Below, one piece after another: positions 34,414 through 43,200 of a stretch of DNA of 64,000 nucleotides. Positions within the stretch are counted from its first letter, which is position 1, and every line of letters begins with the position of its first letter. Made by a program: the position numbers and the translations under genes. Below the pieces are notes generated by a model. It was given only the letters and a program-made list of their open reading frames with translations. It was not told the DNA's origin and did not search any database. The stretch is from the NCBI RefSeq assembly GCF_039614765.1, contig NZ_CP154879.1:744001-808000 (forward strand). The letters run 5' to 3'. This DNA is from Castellaniella sp. MT123. Lineage in GTDB: Bacteria > Pseudomonadota > Gammaproteobacteria > Burkholderiales > Burkholderiaceae_B.

Positions 34414-35193
34414 TCAGGCTGCGGATGGCGCCCCGCGCAGACAGGCCTGCGCGCGTTGGGCGAGCAGTGCCTCACGATGGATGAAGGCTGCGATTTCGGG
34501 TGTGGCTGGGTGATGGTGCATGCCATAAGGGGTATCCCACTGGACGAGCCGGCCGTCCTGCAATACACCGATCTGGTCAGCAACGGCAAATGCTTCTGCC
34601 TGGTTATGGGTCACGACCAGGGCGGTGCGTCCGGTAGCCTTGAGCAGATCGCGCAGCTCGAATGCCAGCCGCTCACGCGCATCGATATCCAGGTTGGAAA
34701 AGGGTTCGTCCAACAGCAGCAGGGCGGGTTCCGGCGCCAGCGCCCGGGCCAGCGCAACGCGTTGCTGCTGTCCGCCGGACAGCTCGTGGGGATAGCGGGT
34801 GTCCATACCCGCCATGCCGACCAGGGCCAGCATCTCGCGGACGCGCCGTTTGCGTTCGTCGTGCGGTTGCCTGCGCAGGCCGAAGCCCACGTTGGTGGCG
34901 ACGTCCAGGTGCGGAAACAGCGCGTAATCCTGAAACATCATGCCCACCCGGCGATGCTCGGGTTCAATGCTGCCACTGGGGCCCGACAGCAGGCGGCCAT
35001 GCAGGCGGATCATCCCCTGATCCAGGGGTTCGAAACCCGCGATGGCCCGCAGTACGCTGGTCTTGCCGCAGCCGGACGCGCCCAGCAGGCAGGCGATCTG
35101 ACCGGTTTCCAGCGAGAGGTTCAGATTCTTCAGGACCGTGTGCCGCCCGCCGCCGGCGGGGTAGCTCAGGGAAACACAGTTCAATTCAAGCAT
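34414..35193 (-). CDS. Fe3+-type ABC ATPase, short form
   Basis: A 259-residue ABC ATPase of the FbpC/AfuC class: Walker A GASGCGKT, Q-loop MMFQDYALFPHLDVATNVGFGLR, signature LSGGQQQRVALARALA, Walker B LLLLDEPFSNLD and switch His in VVTHNQAEA. It is about 90 residues shorter than typical FbpC, lacking the C-terminal TOBE-like regulatory domain. It ends 24 nt from the convergent ntrC stop. Third gene of a ferric-iron ABC operon, 10 nt after the permease. Confidence 0.87.
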   Translation of the reverse strand: MLELNCVSLSYPAGGGRHTVLKNLNLSLETGQIACLLGASGCGKTSVLRAIAGFEPLDQGMIRLHGRLLSGPSGSIEPEHRRVGMMFQDYALFPHLDVATNVGFGLRRQPHDERKRRVREMLALVGMAGMDTRYPHELSGGQQQRVALARALAPEPALLLLDEPFSNLDIDARERLAFELRDLLKATGRTALVVTHNQAEAFAVADQIGVLQDGRLVQWDTPYGMHHHPATPEIAAFIHREALLAQRAQACLRGAPSAA

Positions 35194-35203
35194 GTCAATA
35201 ACC

Positions 35204-36877
35204 TCAGGATGCCGGGCGGTCGAGCAGACGGGCCAGGATGATCACGGGAATCAGGCCGGCCGCGACGATGCCCAGGGCGGCGATGGCGCCTTCCTCGTAG
35301 GTGCCGCGGGCCGCCTCTGCGTACAGCCAGGTCGCCAACGTATCGAAATTCATGGGCCGTAGCAGCAGGGTGGCGGACAGTTCCTTCATCGCATCCACGA
35401 AGACCAGCAGCGCCGAGGCCGCCAGGGCCGGGCGCAGCAACGGCAGGTGGACACGCCGCAGCGTGCCGTGGATGTTCTCGCCCAGCAGGCGGGCGGCTTG
35501 CTCGAATGACGGCGGGATCCGGTCGAGCCCCGCTTCCAGGGTGCCCACCGGGATCGTCAGGAAGCGGATCACGTAGGCCAGTGTCAGCGCCGCCGGGGTG
35601 CCCAGCAGGATCAGCCCGGTGGGGTCCAGACCGCTTGCCTCACGCAGCAGGGACAGGCCACGCTCCATCGCCATCAGAGGGAACAGCAGGCCGATTGCCA
35701 GGACGGTGCCCGGCAGCGCGTAGCCCAGGGTCGCCAGCCGGGGGACCCCCCGTAGCCAGTCGGGGGCGTGGTGCATGATGCGTCGGCTCCAGACGACGAT
35801 CAGTCCGATGCCCAGGGTGGCGATGGTGGCAACGGCGGATACGGCGAGTGTTTGCCCGCCGGCATGCAACAGGGCGGGCGAGGGCAACTGGCCGGCGCCC
35901 ACGCGTTCGAGCGCGAGTGCGAGCAGGTAACCGGCAGGCGCGACAAAGCCGACCACGATCGGCGCCAGGCCCAGTGCGGTTGCCAGCCATCCGGCCGGGC
36001 CGTGCAGGCGGCGTCGATGAATCGGCGCGCCGCGCCGCCCGCTGGTGTAGCGCAGGCGTCGGCGTCCGTGACGCTCGACGGCGATCACGATGGTCACCAG
36101 CGCCAGGGTCACCAATGCGATCTGTGCCGCGCCCGCCAGGTCCGAGCGGGTCACCCAGGTGGTATAGACCGCTACGGTCAGCGTCTGTATGCCCAGGAAC
36201 TCGGAGGCGCCGATGTCGTTCAGCGTTTCCAGCAGCACCAGGCAAAGACCGACGGCGATGGCTGGCCGGGCCATGGGCAGGGCCACGCGCCGGAAGGTGG
36301 CCCAGGGGCCGTGGCCGAGCAGGTGGGCGGCCTCGATCAGGTGTGCGGCCTGATTGGCGAACATGCTGCGGGTTGTCAGATAGACGTAGGGGTACAGCAC
36401 GAAGGCCAGCAGCACGATTGCCCCTGGCAGGCTGCGCAAGTCCGGTAGCCGGAATTCCCGGGGACTCGAGTAACCCAGCAGGGCGCGGACCGTCTCCTGG
36501 ACCGGACCGATCGGGTGCAGGATGTCGAGATAGGCGTAGGCGACGATGTAGGTGGGGACCGACAGCGGCAACAGCAGACCCCAGGACAGGACTGCGCGTC
36601 CCGGAAAGTCGTAGGCCGTCACCAGCCAGGCGCCGCCGACGCCCAGAGCCGTGGCCAGCAGACCGACGCCCGCCAGCAGCAGCAGGGTCTGGCCCACCAC
36701 ACCTGGCAGCACGAACTGCAGCAGGTGGCCCCAATGCGTCCCGGCACCCTGGGTGGCTTGGCCGATGAGCGCCAGAACCGGGGACAGCACCGCCAGCGCA
36801 GCTGCGGCCATGCCGGCATGCCACGGCCAGGCCCTCGAACGCGGGAATGCCGGCACGAGGAAACGCCTACTGGCCAA
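35204..36877 (-). CDS. Fe3+-type ABC permease (fused double permease)
   Basis: A 557-residue protein with two homologous permease halves in one chain, as in FbpB/SfuB. The first EAA loop is IEAAHLLGHGPWATFRRVALPMARPAIA and the second FEQAARLLGENIHGTLRRVHLPLLRPALA, about 310 residues apart. About twelve membrane segments are visible. It carries ferric iron delivered by the periplasmic receptor. The start overlaps the receptor stop by 11 nt. Confidence 0.88.
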   Translation of the reverse strand: MASRRFLVPAFPRSRAWPWHAGMAAAALAVLSPVLALIGQATQGAGTHWGHLLQFVLPGVVGQTLLLLAGVGLLATALGVGGAWLVTAYDFPGRAVLSWGLLLPLSVPTYIVAYAYLDILHPIGPVQETVRALLGYSSPREFRLPDLRSLPGAIVLLAFVLYPYVYLTTRSMFANQAAHLIEAAHLLGHGPWATFRRVALPMARPAIAVGLCLVLLETLNDIGASEFLGIQTLTVAVYTTWVTRSDLAGAAQIALVTLALVTIVIAVERHGRRRLRYTSGRRGAPIHRRRLHGPAGWLATALGLAPIVVGFVAPAGYLLALALERVGAGQLPSPALLHAGGQTLAVSAVATIATLGIGLIVVWSRRIMHHAPDWLRGVPRLATLGYALPGTVLAIGLLFPLMAMERGLSLLREASGLDPTGLILLGTPAALTLAYVIRFLTIPVGTLEAGLDRIPPSFEQAARLLGENIHGTLRRVHLPLLRPALAASALLVFVDAMKELSATLLLRPMNFDTLATWLYAEAARGTYEEGAIAALGIVAAGLIPVIILARLLDRPAS

Positions 36878-37910
36878 GGCCGGCCCGGTCGACGAGCTCG
36901 CTGGCCTGTTTCCGATGGCGGGCGATTTCAGTCAGGGGCAGGGTATCGATATGCAGCGGTCCGAAGCTCTTGACCGTCGGGTCCAGTTTCACGCCAGGTT
37001 TGACCGGATATTCGTAGTTGGCCTGGGCGTAGAGACTCTGAGCCTTGTCGGAGACCAGGTATTCCAGCAACTGGACGGCCTCGGTGCGGTGCGGTGCGTG
37101 GCGCGCCACCGACGCGCCGGAAATATTCACGTGGGTGCCCTGGGAATTCTTGAAGGTCGGGCGGATCACACGGATTGCGTCGCCCCAGCGGCGGGCATCG
37201 GAGCCTGGGGCCGCATTTTTCATGTGCCCGGCGTAATAGGCGTTGGCGATGCCGACGTCGCAGATCCCGCCCAGGATGTCGCGCGCCACGTCGCGATCGC
37301 CACCGGTGTCCGCGCGTCCCAGGTTGGCTTTGACGCCGCGCAGCCATTGTTCGGTCGCCTTGACACCGTCATGGGCGATCATGGCGGCGATCAGCGCGGT
37401 ATTGTACGGATGCTGGCCGGAACGGATGCAGACCTTGCCCTTCCAGTGCGGATCGGCCAGGTCTTCGTAGTTGAAGGTCTGTACGTCCAGATCCTTTGCG
37501 ACGTAAGCGACCCGGTCGCGTAGCGACAGGGTGAACCACTGACCGTCGGTCGCGCGCAGATTGGCCGGAATCGCGGCGTCCAGCACGTTGGACCGGACTG
37601 GTTGGGTCACGCCCGCGTCGACCAGATCCAGCAGGTTGCCGATGTCCACCGTCATCAGGACGTCGGCCGGCGACTGCGCGCCTTCGGCACGGACTCGCTC
37701 CAGCAGGCCATCCTTGACGAACACCGTATTGACCTTGACCCCCGTGTCCGTCGAGAATGCCGCCAGCAGGGGCTCGACCAGTTTCGGTTCGCGCGACGTG
37801 TATAGATTGACTTCAGCGGCCAACGCGACGCTACCGATCAGCAGGGACGTGGTTGCGGCCAGCAGGGGCAACCGGCGCGTGAAGAACTGGAGACGTGAAC
37901 GAGGTGTCAT
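36867..37910 (-). CDS. Fe3+-binding periplasmic protein (FbpA type)
   Basis: A 347-residue receptor with a signal peptide (LLAATTSLLIGSVALAAE), then VNLYTSREPKLVEPLLAAFSTDTGVKVNTVF as in FbpA/FutA. The iron-binding Tyr pair is seen in GIANAYYAGHM, with VLMTVDIGNLLDLVDAGV and LYAQANYEYPV also matching. It captures ferric iron in the periplasm. It is the first gene of the operon and lies 41 nt downstream of a Fur-box-like sequence. Confidence 0.88.
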   Translation of the reverse strand: MTPRSRLQFFTRRLPLLAATTSLLIGSVALAAEVNLYTSREPKLVEPLLAAFSTDTGVKVNTVFVKDGLLERVRAEGAQSPADVLMTVDIGNLLDLVDAGVTQPVRSNVLDAAIPANLRATDGQWFTLSLRDRVAYVAKDLDVQTFNYEDLADPHWKGKVCIRSGQHPYNTALIAAMIAHDGVKATEQWLRGVKANLGRADTGGDRDVARDILGGICDVGIANAYYAGHMKNAAPGSDARRWGDAIRVIRPTFKNSQGTHVNISGASVARHAPHRTEAVQLLEYLVSDKAQSLYAQANYEYPVKPGVKLDPTVKSFGPLHIDTLPLTEIARHRKQASELVDRAGLGQ

Positions 37911-37950
37911 GATGGGAAGGTTCCGGAAGGAAGAGGGCTGAAATTAAATT

Positions 37951-37970
37951 AAATGATAATGATTCTCAAA
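37951..37970 (-). promoter_or_regulatory. Fur box-like operator of the Fe3+ ABC operon
   Basis: The top strand reads AAATGATAATGATTCTCAAA. GATAATGATTCTC matches the first part of the 19-bp Fur consensus (GATAATGATAATCATTATC), and the region is AT-rich as expected. It lies 41 nt upstream of the FbpA-type start, where Fur would cover a promoter. Confidence 0.7.
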
Positions 37971-38152
37971 AGTAATGCGAAAAGTTAACATGCTGCGAAT
38001 CTGAAGGCAAGCTGAACACGCTAAAATGAGTCCCGCCGCAGCCGAAATTTGCGTCAGATCAAGAAACCCCTGTCTTCGACACGGGATTTTCTTGCATTTC
38101 TCCACCCACGCCGTACCATTTCCCTGTCATCCGAATTTTCAATTTCCCCCCC

Positions 38153-38929
38153 ATGGCCGCATTCCTTTCCGAGCAAGTCCTCAGCGTGCATCACTGGAAC
38201 GACACGCTGTTTTCCTTCAAGACCACCCGTGATCCCGGTCTGCGCTTCCATAATGGCCATTTCGTGATGTTGGGGCTGGAGGTCGAGGGCAAGCCGCTGA
38301 TGCGGGCCTACAGCATCGCCAGCGCCAACCACGAGGAAAACCTGGAATTCTTCAGCATCAAGGTCCCCAATGGGCCCCTGACATCGCGGCTGCAGCACCT
38401 GCAGCCGGGCGATGCCGTGTTGGTCAGCCGCAAACCGGTCGGCACCCTGGTCGCCGACGACCTGAAGCCCGGGCGTCATCTTTATCTGTTCGCCACGGGG
38501 ACGGGGCTTGCCCCGTTTCTCAGCATCATCAAGGATCCCGAGGTCTACGACCGGTTTGAGAAAATCATCCTGACGCATGGTGTGCGCTTCATCAGCGAAC
38601 TGGCCTACGACGATTACATCCGGCACGAACTTCCCCAGGACGAATTTCTGGGCGAAATGGTACGCGACAAGCTGATCTACTATCCCACCGTCACGCGTGA
38701 ACCCTACGTCCATCAGGGCCGTCTCACGACCCTGGTCGAAAATGGCCAGATCTTCAAGGATATCGGCCTGCCGCCGCTGGACCCGGCGACCGATCGCGCC
38801 ATGATCTGCGGCAGCCCCGCCATGCTGACCGATATCCGCGCCATGCTGGATGCGCGCGGCTTTGTCGTGTCGGCCGGGGTGGGCGAGCCCGGTGATTACG
38901 TCTACGAACGCGCATTCGCCGAGAAATAA
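38153..38929 (+). CDS. fpr: Ferredoxin/flavodoxin-NADP+ reductase
   Basis: A 258-residue FAD enzyme. FAD motif RAYSIASANHEENLEFFSIKVPNGPLTSRLQ (bacterial RxYS type) and NADP motif LFATGTGLAPFLSIIKDPEVYDRFEKIILTHGVR. C-terminal GVGEPGDYVYERAFAEK is typical of the bacterial subclass II proteins. It moves electrons between NADPH and ferredoxin or flavodoxin, used in oxidative stress response and Fe-S metabolism. It is divergent from the Fe3+ ABC operon across 242 nt that include the Fur box. Confidence 0.92.
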   Translation: MAAFLSEQVLSVHHWNDTLFSFKTTRDPGLRFHNGHFVMLGLEVEGKPLMRAYSIASANHEENLEFFSIKVPNGPLTSRLQHLQPGDAVLVSRKPVGTLVADDLKPGRHLYLFATGTGLAPFLSIIKDPEVYDRFEKIILTHGVRFISELAYDDYIRHELPQDEFLGEMVRDKLIYYPTVTREPYVHQGRLTTLVENGQIFKDIGLPPLDPATDRAMICGSPAMLTDIRAMLDARGFVVSAGVGEPGDYVYERAFAEK

Positions 38930-38998
38930 CCAGCCTTTTATTTTTTGCTATTGATCGGTACACTCTGATAGTTACGAAAATCATTCAGGGATGCGATC

Positions 38999-39385
38999 AT
39001 GAGCAAGGAAATCATTCACACCGAATCGGCCCCTGCGGCGGTTGGCCCGTATTCCCAGGCGGTCAGCGCGTCGTCGAGCCGGTTCGTCTTCCTGTCGGGC
39101 CAGATCGGGCTGGAACCCGGCACGGGTGAATTGGTATCGGAAAACTTCGAAGGCCAGGTGCGGCAGTCCTTCGCCAACATGCAGGCGGTGATCGAGGCGG
39201 CGGGCGGCACGCTGGAAAACGTCGTCAAGCTCACCTTGTTCCTCACCAATCTCAGCAAATTCGCCAGCGCGAACGCGATCATGGCGGAGATCATTCCGCA
39301 GCCTTATCCGGCCCGCTCGACGGTCGGGGTCGCCAGCCTGCCCAAGGGCGCCCAGTTCGAGGTCGAGGCCGTTCTGGCTCTCTGA
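38999..39385 (+). CDS. ridA: RidA family deaminase
   Basis: A 128-residue RidA/YjgF protein: APAAVGPYSQAVSASSSRFVFLSGQIGLEPGTGELV and the C-terminal YPARSTVGVASLPKGAQFEVEAVLAL, including the substrate Arg of the ARSTV box. It hydrolyses reactive 2-aminoacrylate/imine intermediates formed by PLP enzymes. It precedes recG by 23 nt on the same strand. Confidence 0.95.
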   Translation: MSKEIIHTESAPAAVGPYSQAVSASSSRFVFLSGQIGLEPGTGELVSENFEGQVRQSFANMQAVIEAAGGTLENVVKLTLFLTNLSKFASANAIMAEIIPQPYPARSTVGVASLPKGAQFEVEAVLAL

Positions 39386-39408
39386 TCCCACCGACCCGGT
39401 CATTCGTC

Positions 39409-41472
39409 ATGGTCTCCGCGGGGGCCTATTCCGGCACGCCAAAGCGTCCGGGCGCGTCCGTCTCCGGCACCCGGCGCCTGTTCGAGCGCCTTGGGCTGCG
39501 GACGGCGGCCGACTTCGTCGTTCATCTGCCGCTGCGCTACGAAGACGAAACCCGTATCACGCCGATCGCGCAGGCTAGGCCGGGCGGGCATGCCCTGTTC
39601 GAAGGCGATATCGTGGATAGCGAAATGCGTCTGCGCCCCCGGCGCGAGCTCCAGGCCACGCTGTCCGACGGCACGGGCCGGCTGCACCTGCGCTGGCTGC
39701 ATCTGTATCCGGGCCAGCAGGCGCGGCTGAGCGCGGGGCGCCGCGTGCGGATTCGCGGCGAAGTGCGGGCGGGATTTCATGGCCTGGAACTGGTGCATCC
39801 GCTGGTCACCGAACCTGGCACGCGCCTGCCCGAGACCCTGACCCCCGTCTACCCGACCACACAGGGCCTGTCGCAGGCCAGCCTGCGCAAGGCAATCGCC
39901 CGCGCGCTGGATGAAGCGGATTTGCGCGACACGTTGCCCGAGCCGGTGCGCGAGGCCTACGATCTGGCGGACTTTGCCACCTCGCTGCGGCTGCTGCATC
40001 ATCCGGGCCCCGACATTTCCCTGGATCTATTGGCCGGGCATGACCACCCCGCCTGGCGGCGTATCAAATTCGATGAATTGCTGGCCCAGCAACTGGCCCT
40101 GGCCGACGCCCGCGCGGCGCGCCAGGCCCAGCGGGCGATTGCGTTGCAGGGGTGTGGCGATCTGCCGGAGCGCCTGCTGGCGGGGCTGCCTTTCCAGCCC
40201 ACCGGGGCGCAGGCGCGCGCCATCGCCGAGATCCGGCGAGACCTGACGCTGTCCCATCCCATGCATCGTCTGCTGCAGGGCGACGTGGGCAGCGGCAAGA
40301 CGCTGGTGGCGGCGGTCGCCGCGGCTCAGGCCATCGATGCAGGCTCTCAGGTGGCCGTGATGGCACCGACCGAGATCCTTGCCGAACAGCTCTGGCGCAA
40401 GCTTTCCGAGTGGCTGGTTCCTTTGGGCGTGCAGGTGGCCTGGCTCACCGGAGCCCTGCCGGCCTCGACCCGGCGGCAGGCCCTCGCGGCGATTGCTTCC
40501 GGCCAGGCCAGGCTGGCGGTCGGTACCCAGGCGCTGATCCAGGACAAGGTCCAGTTCCAGTCCCTGGGCCTGGTCATCAGCGACGAACAGCATCGTTTCG
40601 GGGTCGGGCAGCGCCTGGCCCTGAGCCGCAAGGGCGATCAGGCCACCCGGCATCCTCATCAATTGAGCATGAGCGCAACCCCCATTCCGCGCACCTTGGC
40701 GATGGCCTTTTTTGCCGATATGGACGTCTCGGTGCTCGACGAACTTCCGCCGGGGCGCACACCGGTACGCACACGGCTGTTCGCCGACCAGCGGCGCGAC
40801 GAGGTCCTGTCGCGGGTGGCCGGCGCGGTGCGCGAGGGACAGCAGGCCTATTGGGTGTGCCCGCTGGTCGAGGAAAGTGAAGCGCTGCAGCTGCAGACTG
40901 CGGTGGATACCTGGCAGCATCTGCGCACCGAACTTCCCGATCTGCGTATCGGGCTGATGCACGGGCGCCTCTCGGCCCAGGAGAAAACCGATACGATGAC
41001 CGCCTTTCGCGGGGGTGCGATCGACCTGCTGGTCAGCACGACCGTCATCGAGGTCGGGGTGGACGTGCCCAATGCCAGCCTGATGGTGATCGAACATGCC
41101 GAGCGCTTCGGTCTGGCGCAGCTGCATCAGTTGCGCGGCCGGGTGGGGCGTGGGCAGCGTGAATCCACCTGCGTGCTGCTCTATCAGCCGCCGCTGTCCG
41201 CCGTGGCGCGCGAGCGTCTGCGGGCCCTGTACGAAACCACGGATGGCTTCGAGATCGCCCGCCGGGATCTGGACCAGCGCGGGCCAGGCGAACTGCTGGG
41301 TCTGCGCCAGTCGGGTCAGGCGCTGCTGCGATTCGCGGATCTGAATGCCGACGAAGGGTTGCTGGATCTGGCGCGAACCGCCGCCGCCTGGCTGGCGAAG
41401 GATTTTCCGGAGCACGCCAGGGCGCATCAGCAGCGCTGGATGTCCGGCGCCGTCCAGTATCTGCGCAGTTGA
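39409..41472 (+). CDS. recG: ATP-dependent DNA helicase RecG
   Basis: A 687-residue superfamily 2 helicase. The N-terminal OB/wedge domain (about 50-150) carries FVVHLPLRYEDET. Helicase motifs are GDVGSGKTLVAAVAAA (Walker A), VISDEQHRFGVGQR (DEQH box), MSATPIPRTLAMAFFADMDVSVLDELPPGR and VIEVGVDVPNASLMVIEHAERFGLAQLHQLRGRVGRG. It remodels stalled replication forks and branched DNA. The start is the ATG at 39409; an N-terminus of this length agrees with the family (about 690). Confidence 0.97.
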   Translation: MVSAGAYSGTPKRPGASVSGTRRLFERLGLRTAADFVVHLPLRYEDETRITPIAQARPGGHALFEGDIVDSEMRLRPRRELQATLSDGTGRLHLRWLHLYPGQQARLSAGRRVRIRGEVRAGFHGLELVHPLVTEPGTRLPETLTPVYPTTQGLSQASLRKAIARALDEADLRDTLPEPVREAYDLADFATSLRLLHHPGPDISLDLLAGHDHPAWRRIKFDELLAQQLALADARAARQAQRAIALQGCGDLPERLLAGLPFQPTGAQARAIAEIRRDLTLSHPMHRLLQGDVGSGKTLVAAVAAAQAIDAGSQVAVMAPTEILAEQLWRKLSEWLVPLGVQVAWLTGALPASTRRQALAAIASGQARLAVGTQALIQDKVQFQSLGLVISDEQHRFGVGQRLALSRKGDQATRHPHQLSMSATPIPRTLAMAFFADMDVSVLDELPPGRTPVRTRLFADQRRDEVLSRVAGAVREGQQAYWVCPLVEESEALQLQTAVDTWQHLRTELPDLRIGLMHGRLSAQEKTDTMTAFRGGAIDLLVSTTVIEVGVDVPNASLMVIEHAERFGLAQLHQLRGRVGRGQRESTCVLLYQPPLSAVARERLRALYETTDGFEIARRDLDQRGPGELLGLRQSGQALLRFADLNADEGLLDLARTAAAWLAKDFPEHARAHQQRWMSGAVQYLRS

Positions 41473-41488
41473 AATCAAAGGGACACCG

Positions 41489-42445
41489 ATGACTCTGACC
41501 GAACTGAAGTACATCGTGGCCGTGGCCCGCGAACGCCATTTCGGGCGGGCCGCCGAGGCCTGCTTCGTCAGCCAGCCCACGCTGTCCGTGGCGATCCGCA
41601 AGCTCGAGGAAGAGCTGGGCATCGTCCTGTTCGAGCGCGGAGGCGCCGAGGTGGGGATCACGCCGATCGGCCTGCGGGTGGTCACGCAGGCGCAAAAGGT
41701 CCTGGAAGAGGGGGCCAATCTGCGCGAGATTGCCCGTCAGGGTCATGATCCGCTGGAAGGCCCGCTGCGGGTGGGCGTCATCTATACCGTTGGACCATAC
41801 CTGCTACCCCATCTGGTGCCGGAGCAGATCCGGCGCGCCCCCCAGATGCCGCTGCTGCTCCAGGAAAATTACACGACCCGTCTGCTGGAACTGCTGCGCC
41901 AGGGCGAGATCGATTGCGCCATCGTGGCCCTGCCGTTGCCGGAATCGGGCTTTGCTCAGTGCGCCCTGTATGACGAACCTTTTTATGTCGCGCTGCCGCA
42001 CAATCATCCGTGGGTACACGAAAAGCGTATCGCCTCGCAGCGCTTGAAGGAAGAGACGATGCTGCTGCTGGGTGCCGGACACTGCTTCCGGGATCAGGTT
42101 CTGGAGGTCTGTCCCGAACTGTCCCGCTATTCGGCTTCCAGCGAAGGCATCCAGCGAACCTTCGAGGGTTCCTCGCTGGAAACGATCCGCCATATGGTTG
42201 CGGCTGGCATCGGGATCACGGTCATGCCCGCCAGCGCCATCGGCATGCAAGGGGCCGAAAGCAAGCTGCTGCGCTTCGTGCCGTTCGAGCCGCCGGTGCC
42301 GGATCGCCGCGTGGTGCTGGTCTGGCGCAAGAGCTTTCCCCGTCTGGCCGCCATCGAGGCGCTGATTCAGGCAGTGCGGGCCTGCCACATACCGGGCGTG
42401 ACCATGCAGGAAGAGGCCATCTCGATCATGGCGGGCGCGGACTGA
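41489..42445 (+). CDS. oxyR: OxyR-type LysR regulator
   Basis: A 318-residue LysR protein starting at 41489 with MTLTELKYIVAVARERHFGRAAEACFVSQPTLSVAIRKLEEELG, an OxyR-like N-terminal HTH. The redox pair Cys199 and Cys208 (GHCFRDQVLEVC) occupies exactly the classical OxyR positions. The C-terminal HMVAAGIGITVMP also matches. Oxidation to a disulfide would activate peroxide defence genes. It lies 16 nt after recG, and dps follows about 100 nt later; oxyR-recG adjacency is common in betaproteobacteria. Confidence 0.95.
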   Translation: MTLTELKYIVAVARERHFGRAAEACFVSQPTLSVAIRKLEEELGIVLFERGGAEVGITPIGLRVVTQAQKVLEEGANLREIARQGHDPLEGPLRVGVIYTVGPYLLPHLVPEQIRRAPQMPLLLQENYTTRLLELLRQGEIDCAIVALPLPESGFAQCALYDEPFYVALPHNHPWVHEKRIASQRLKEETMLLLGAGHCFRDQVLEVCPELSRYSASSEGIQRTFEGSSLETIRHMVAAGIGITVMPASAIGMQGAESKLLRFVPFEPPVPDRRVVLVWRKSFPRLAAIEALIQAVRACHIPGVTMQEEAISIMAGAD

Positions 42446-42551
42446 GCGGCTCGGCCGGCCTTAAGCAGCTGGCGTGGCTTGCGCCGCCTGAGCGGTGGCG
42501 GGCGCGGGTGGACATGCTATCCTGACATGGCCTTTATTCCTGGAGTGCTTC

Positions 42552-43076
42552 ATGGCCAAAGCCGTCAAAAAGACCAGTTCCAAGAAAACCCCCGTCATTT
42601 CCTCCGGCCTTCCGATCGACATCGGCATTTCCGAGAAAGACCGTGCAGCCGTCGTGGCCGAGTTGTCCCGGACGCTGGCGGATACCTATACCCTGTATCT
42701 GATGACGCACAACTTCCACTGGAACGTGACGGGGCCGATGTTCAGCACCCTGCATCAGCTGTTCATGACCCAGTACACGGAGACCTGGCAGGCACTGGAC
42801 GCTATCGCCGAACGCATCCGCGCACTGGGCCATTACGCGCCAGGCACCTATGCGGAATACGCGCGCCTCAGTTCCATCCAGGAACCTGGCTCGGTGCCGT
42901 CGGCGGAAGACATGCTGCGGTTGCTGGTGGCCGGCAACGAGTCCGTGGCCAAGACCGCCCGCGAGGCCTTCAAATGCGCCGATGCCGTCAATGATCAACC
43001 TACCGCCGATCTGCTGACGCAGCGGCTGGATGTGCACGAAAAGAACGCCTGGATGTTGCGCAGTTTGCTGGCCTGA
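42552..43076 (+). CDS. dps: Dps family DNA-protecting ferritin
   Basis: A 174-residue Dps protein. The start at 42552 gives a Lys-rich tail (MAKAVKKTSSKK) typical for DNA binding. Ferroxidase residues are in MTHNFHWNVTGPMF (His53) and TETWQALDAIAERIRALGHYAPG (Asp83, Glu87). It stores iron and shields DNA under oxidative stress. Its position downstream of oxyR suggests OxyR control; no OxyR site was mapped. Confidence 0.95.
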   Translation: MAKAVKKTSSKKTPVISSGLPIDIGISEKDRAAVVAELSRTLADTYTLYLMTHNFHWNVTGPMFSTLHQLFMTQYTETWQALDAIAERIRALGHYAPGTYAEYARLSSIQEPGSVPSAEDMLRLLVAGNESVAKTAREAFKCADAVNDQPTADLLTQRLDVHEKNAWMLRSLLA

Positions 43077-43126
43077 CGCCGCTCCCACACGCCGCCGTGC
43101 TGCTTTTGCAGAGCCGGATTTCGGGA

Positions 43127-43165
43127 AAACCCCCGTACGGGACATGATCCTCCCCACGGGGGTTT
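43127..43165 (+). terminator. Terminator-like hairpin after dps
   Basis: AAACCCCCGT (43127-43136) pairs perfectly with ACGGGGGTTT (43156-43165), with a 19-nt loop. A T-rich stretch follows. It lies 50 nt after dps and 36 nt before the livJ start, so it can separate the two units. Confidence 0.55.
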
Positions 43166-43200
43166 CGTGTATTCTTTCTGGGTCTTTCACAGGAGGTTTT

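Noticed and set aside
40027-41718. Long - strand frame across recG and oxyR
   Set aside because: Antisense to two firmly identified genes, with no recognisable motif or start signal.
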